NCBI GenBank assembly: GCA_004000155.1
Contig: RCSS01000062.1
Location: forward strand, 1 to 30,037
Direction: 5' to 3'
Origin: Tubulinosema ratisbonensis
Taxonomy: Eukaryota; Microsporidia; Tubulinosematidae
Length of the DNA: 30,037 nucleotides
The translations under genes and the position numbers were made by a program. Positions 27,662-30,037 of the stretch are shown piece by piece. The notes under the pieces are model-generated. The model was not told the DNA's origin, did no database searches, and saw only the letters and a list, made by a program, of their open reading frames with translations. Numbering within the stretch: position 1 is the first letter of the stretch; each line of letters starts with the position of its first letter.

Positions 27662-27979
27662 AATAAAACTTCTATATATCATAAATACTCATTCATTTAT
27701 TTATAAGTAATATAACTATCCAATTATAAAATAAATGTTTAAGTAAAAAATAATAAAAGTGGTTAAACATTGCTAGTTTCCATCCCTTTTTTTGTAATAT
27801 AGAAAAATTATAAAATTTATGATTTGATATCTAAACATCTCTAAAATAAAAAACAAAAATCATTCTTATTTTGTTCACTCATTCAGACATTCCTTTTTAA
27901 TGTGAAATAACCTTACTTCATTTCATCCAAACAAAGATTACTTAAAAAAAATACTTTCAATTCTTCATTAATGATTTAT

Positions 27980-29518
27980 TTAAACAATCCTAAACTCCAT
28001 ATTCCTAATAGAAGCTATTAATATTCTCTCCATATCCATCTTACTATCATACATTCCCATCTTAACATTCTTATTACAAGTAGTAGCACTAAAGTAATAA
28101 TTGATAATATCACACTGTTCTAAAATTATAACATCATCTTCTGGCACTGATGATTCACCAGTCGCAAATATTATAAATTTCATTCTTAAATGATCGTCTT
28201 TTAATATTTCTTTTAAGAATTTTATTTCTTTAGTTGTTGGTGAACAGTTTTGTAAATTTATGACCCTAAAAAGGTCATCGCAACTTAGTTCTGGGATGTA
28301 AAGTAAATAAAACAGTTCATAGCTGTTTACTTCATTTCTTAAAAAAGGGGTTAATGATTTTTGTATGACTTTATAAGCCTCTTCTCTCGGTGTATAAAAT
28401 GTATTTTTTAACAAATAATTTATGAAAGTGTCCAAATCACTTGGCACATCCTCATCTAAACAAAATATTTCTTTTGCTTCTTCTAAACTAATTTCTTTCC
28501 TTTTAATTTGTAAAAAAGATCTTTGAATTGCACTGTCTTGTATTTTACAAACAGAAAATTGTAAATTAGTAATACTTTCTAAGAAATTTAAGCTAAACTT
28601 TAAATTTAAAGTACATTTGTTGGCCAAAGAAATACCTATAACAATCCCTAACACCCTTAAAAAATCACAATCTTCATTTGATTTAAATTTGTAACTGTGA
28701 TTTAAATCAATAAATCCATTAATACATTCTAATCTCACATCTTTTTTTAACTCTGTACCTAATAAACTAAAAAAATCTCTCAAAACACCAACACCATCCC
28801 CAATTTCATCTTGAAATTTTACTGACAGTTCACTGTCAGAAAGTGAANATTCCTTTTCTAATAAAGCATTCCTAACAGACAAAAGAGTATTTTTCCTGTT
28901 TGCCACTAATTTTATCTTAAAAATACTTTTGATCGCCAAGTTTGGTAAAATATTTCTATTAAAAATATAAGAAGAAGTAGTTTTAGTGTTGTGATCCAAG
29001 TAAACCAATTGATTGTTAACAATTCTTCTTTCCCAACCAAACGGAAATTCTTTGACTTGTCTTTTATTTCCAAATCTAAAGAGTGAATCTGTAGAATAAA
29101 AATCATTATAATAAGTTATTCTTCTGTTATCACATGATTTGGTAAGAAAGGTGGTTTTCTTTTTTAAAAAGAGATTTTCTAGGTCTGTAAAACCATCATA
29201 CCTAAATTTATAAATGTAAAAACTACCTTTACACAGTGAATTGTTAATTTTTACACTTTTTGTTTCGATTTCTTCATCTAAAAATGGAATATCAGTGAGG
29301 TAAACAATAATTTCTTCTAAAAGAACATCTTTTTCGTACAACCTTAGTGTAAATTGAGAGTCTAACACTTCTCTAACCAGTCCTATATGCTTATAAACAG
29401 ATGATAAAGATAAAATTGTTGTTTCTTTACCGTGTATCTCCAAATTAAACTGCTTTGATATAAAGAATGACAAGAATCCTTTACCTACTAAGTCTGTGTG
29501 ATTTAAATAAATGAACAT
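27980..29518 (-). CDS. WW-HECT E3 ubiquitin ligase (Rsp5/Nedd4-like)
   Basis: 512 residues. Nedd4-family ligases recruit PY-motif proteins through WW domains and transfer ubiquitin from a catalytic Cys in the HECT domain. One WW domain is seen at about 158-190 (FPFGWERRIVNNQLVYLDHNTKTTSS). Its first Trp (W162) and the DHNTKTT core are intact, but the second Trp, which packs against the ligand proline, is replaced by Ser. The HECT domain runs from about 198 to 512: LSVKFQDEIGDGVGVLRDFF in the N-lobe and SATTCNKNVKMGMYDSKMDMERIL in the C-lobe with C481 as the acceptor. Residues 1-150 may be a degenerate C2 domain (beta-rich); this is uncertain. Rsp5 has three WW domains and about 800 residues, so this is a reduced form. 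One N at 28848 gives an X. Confidence 0.85.
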   Translation of the reverse strand: MFIYLNHTDLVGKGFLSFFISKQFNLEIHGKETTILSLSSVYKHIGLVREVLDSQFTLRLYEKDVLLEEIIVYLTDIPFLDEEIETKSVKINNSLCKGSFYIYKFRYDGFTDLENLFLKKKTTFLTKSCDNRRITYYNDFYSTDSLFRFGNKRQVKEFPFGWERRIVNNQLVYLDHNTKTTSSYIFNRNILPNLAIKSIFKIKLVANRKNTLLSVRNALLEKEXSLSDSELSVKFQDEIGDGVGVLRDFFSLLGTELKKDVRLECINGFIDLNHSYKFKSNEDCDFLRVLGIVIGISLANKCTLNLKFSLNFLESITNLQFSVCKIQDSAIQRSFLQIKRKEISLEEAKEIFCLDEDVPSDLDTFINYLLKNTFYTPREEAYKVIQKSLTPFLRNEVNSYELFYLLYIPELSCDDLFRVINLQNCSPTTKEIKFLKEILKDDHLRMKFIIFATGESSVPEDDVIILEQCDIINYYFSATTCNKNVKMGMYDSKMDMERILIASIRNMEFRIV

Positions 29519-29806
29519 GCTTTGTTTACTTTTGGTGTATAAAAGGAAATTTGATAAAAAATTATTTGAAATTTGTCAAATAAAAGAAAATTTAATCTTT
29601 TTTTAATTTTATTTTTTTTATTTTTATTTTTATAGTTATATTTATAATTATATTTATAATTATTTTTTTTTATTTTATTTTTATAATTATTTAATTATAT
29701 TTTTTTCAATTATATTTATTGTAATTTTTCAACTTTCCTATTTAAATTATATTTTTTTATTATTTATATATTTTTTAATTTATATTTTCAAAATAAAAAC
29801 CCCTAA
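29519..29806. promoter_or_regulatory. Divergent promoter spacer between HECT ligase and eS28
   Basis: 288 bp between two outward-facing genes. Homopolymeric T/A tracts and short repeats of TTATATTTATAATTA (29635-29665). A CCCC tract (29800-29803) lies three bases before the eS28 ATG. No CCC is seen on the HECT side. Confidence 0.55.
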
Positions 29807-30013
29807 ATGGCTGAAGTAATGAATGAGGAGTATGAAGGAAAGGTTGTTAGACTTTTGAACAAGACTGGTTCTGGTGGAGCAATTACCATCTGTCAATTAG
29901 AATTATTACACACTGGTAGACACATACAAAGAGCTATTATGGGACCAGTGAGAGAAGGGGACATTATTAAATTGTTGGAGTGCGAAAGAGAGCATAGAAG
30001 GGGAAGATTTTAA
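29807..30013 (+). CDS. RPS28: 40S ribosomal protein eS28
   Basis: 68 residues, the usual size of eS28, a small OB-fold protein near the mRNA exit channel of the small subunit. The sequence KVVRLLNKTGSGGAITICQLELLHTGRHIQRAIMGPVREGDIIKLLECEREHRR aligns throughout with eS28, including the strongly conserved GPVREGD and LLE.ERE.RR. The start is the first ATG, with CCCC three bases upstream, as expected for a highly expressed microsporidian gene. The terminal GRF differs from the family's LR. The window ends 24 bases after the stop. Confidence 0.95.
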   Translation: MAEVMNEEYEGKVVRLLNKTGSGGAITICQLELLHTGRHIQRAIMGPVREGDIIKLLECEREHRRGRF

Positions 30014-30037
30014 ATAAATTTTATTTTATGCTTTGTT

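Larger units (their letters stand above)
26478..27979. other. 1.5-kb AT-rich spacer with nested SINE-like copies and an inverted repeat
   Basis: Intergenic DNA between the nuclease start and the 3' end of the HECT gene. It contains the SINE-like copies at 27240-27486 and 27421-27453 and the perfect inverted repeat at 27529-27661. 26560-27230 is A/T sequence with no support for a gene. Confidence 0.65.

Overview
The window looks like a nuclear contig from an AT-rich microsporidian. The evidence is short single-exon genes without visible introns, shortened versions of core eukaryotic proteins (Sec24, poly(A) polymerase, Trf4, eIF5A, eS28, Spc25-like, Use1-like, HECT ligase, Tps2), CCC or CCCC tracts just upstream of several start codons (a known microsporidian start-proximal signal), and a GH19 chitinase, a family known in Nosema. 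Long AT-rich spacers filled with decayed mobile elements point to one of the expanded, repeat-rich microsporidian genomes rather than a compact Encephalitozoon-type genome. The species cannot be fixed from the sequence alone. Scattered N runs show that the assembly is imperfect.

Layout. 1-2315 is a decayed Ty3/gypsy retrotransposon (RNase H and integrase) ending in a polypurine tract and an LTR, followed by five 22-bp tandem repeats and a second LTR fragment in opposite orientation. 2352-3797 is a complete but frameshifted Tc1/mariner transposon flanked by TA. It lies only 55 bp before the first of two Spc25-like kinetochore genes (3853-4515 and 6314-7015). Then come sec24 (-), a HAD pyrimidine 5'-nucleotidase-like gene (+), a Skp1-like gene (+), an ER thioredoxin-like membrane protein (-), a large helical protein of unknown function (+, with an N gap) and poly(A) polymerase (+). 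After a 1.5-kb spacer come eIF5A (+), a Use1-like tail-anchored SNARE (-) and a multi-pass membrane protein (+). A 2.4-kb spacer rich in repeats precedes trehalose-phosphatase TPS2 (+), a Trf4-type poly(A) polymerase (+), a GH19 chitinase fragment (-), a membrane-anchored staphylococcal-nuclease-like protein (-), a WW-HECT ubiquitin ligase (-) and ribosomal protein eS28 (+).

The most notable non-genic signal is a family of about 224-bp SINE-like retroposons with poly(A) ends. There are eight recognisable copies or fragments in both orientations. Four retain target-site duplications (14, 20, 13 and 13 bp), and one is a 33-bp truncated copy nested inside another member. They occupy many of the spacers, so poly(A)-primed retroposition has helped to build this genome.

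Functionally the genes are housekeeping: COPII budding and ER SNARE fusion (Sec24, Use1-like), RNA 3'-end processing and quality control (Pap1, Trf4), translation (eIF5A, eS28), ubiquitin transfer (Skp1-like, HECT), kinetochore (Spc25-like), trehalose metabolism (Tps2) and, in the horizontally derived gene, chitin. No operons are evident. Genes are divergent or convergent with independent starts.
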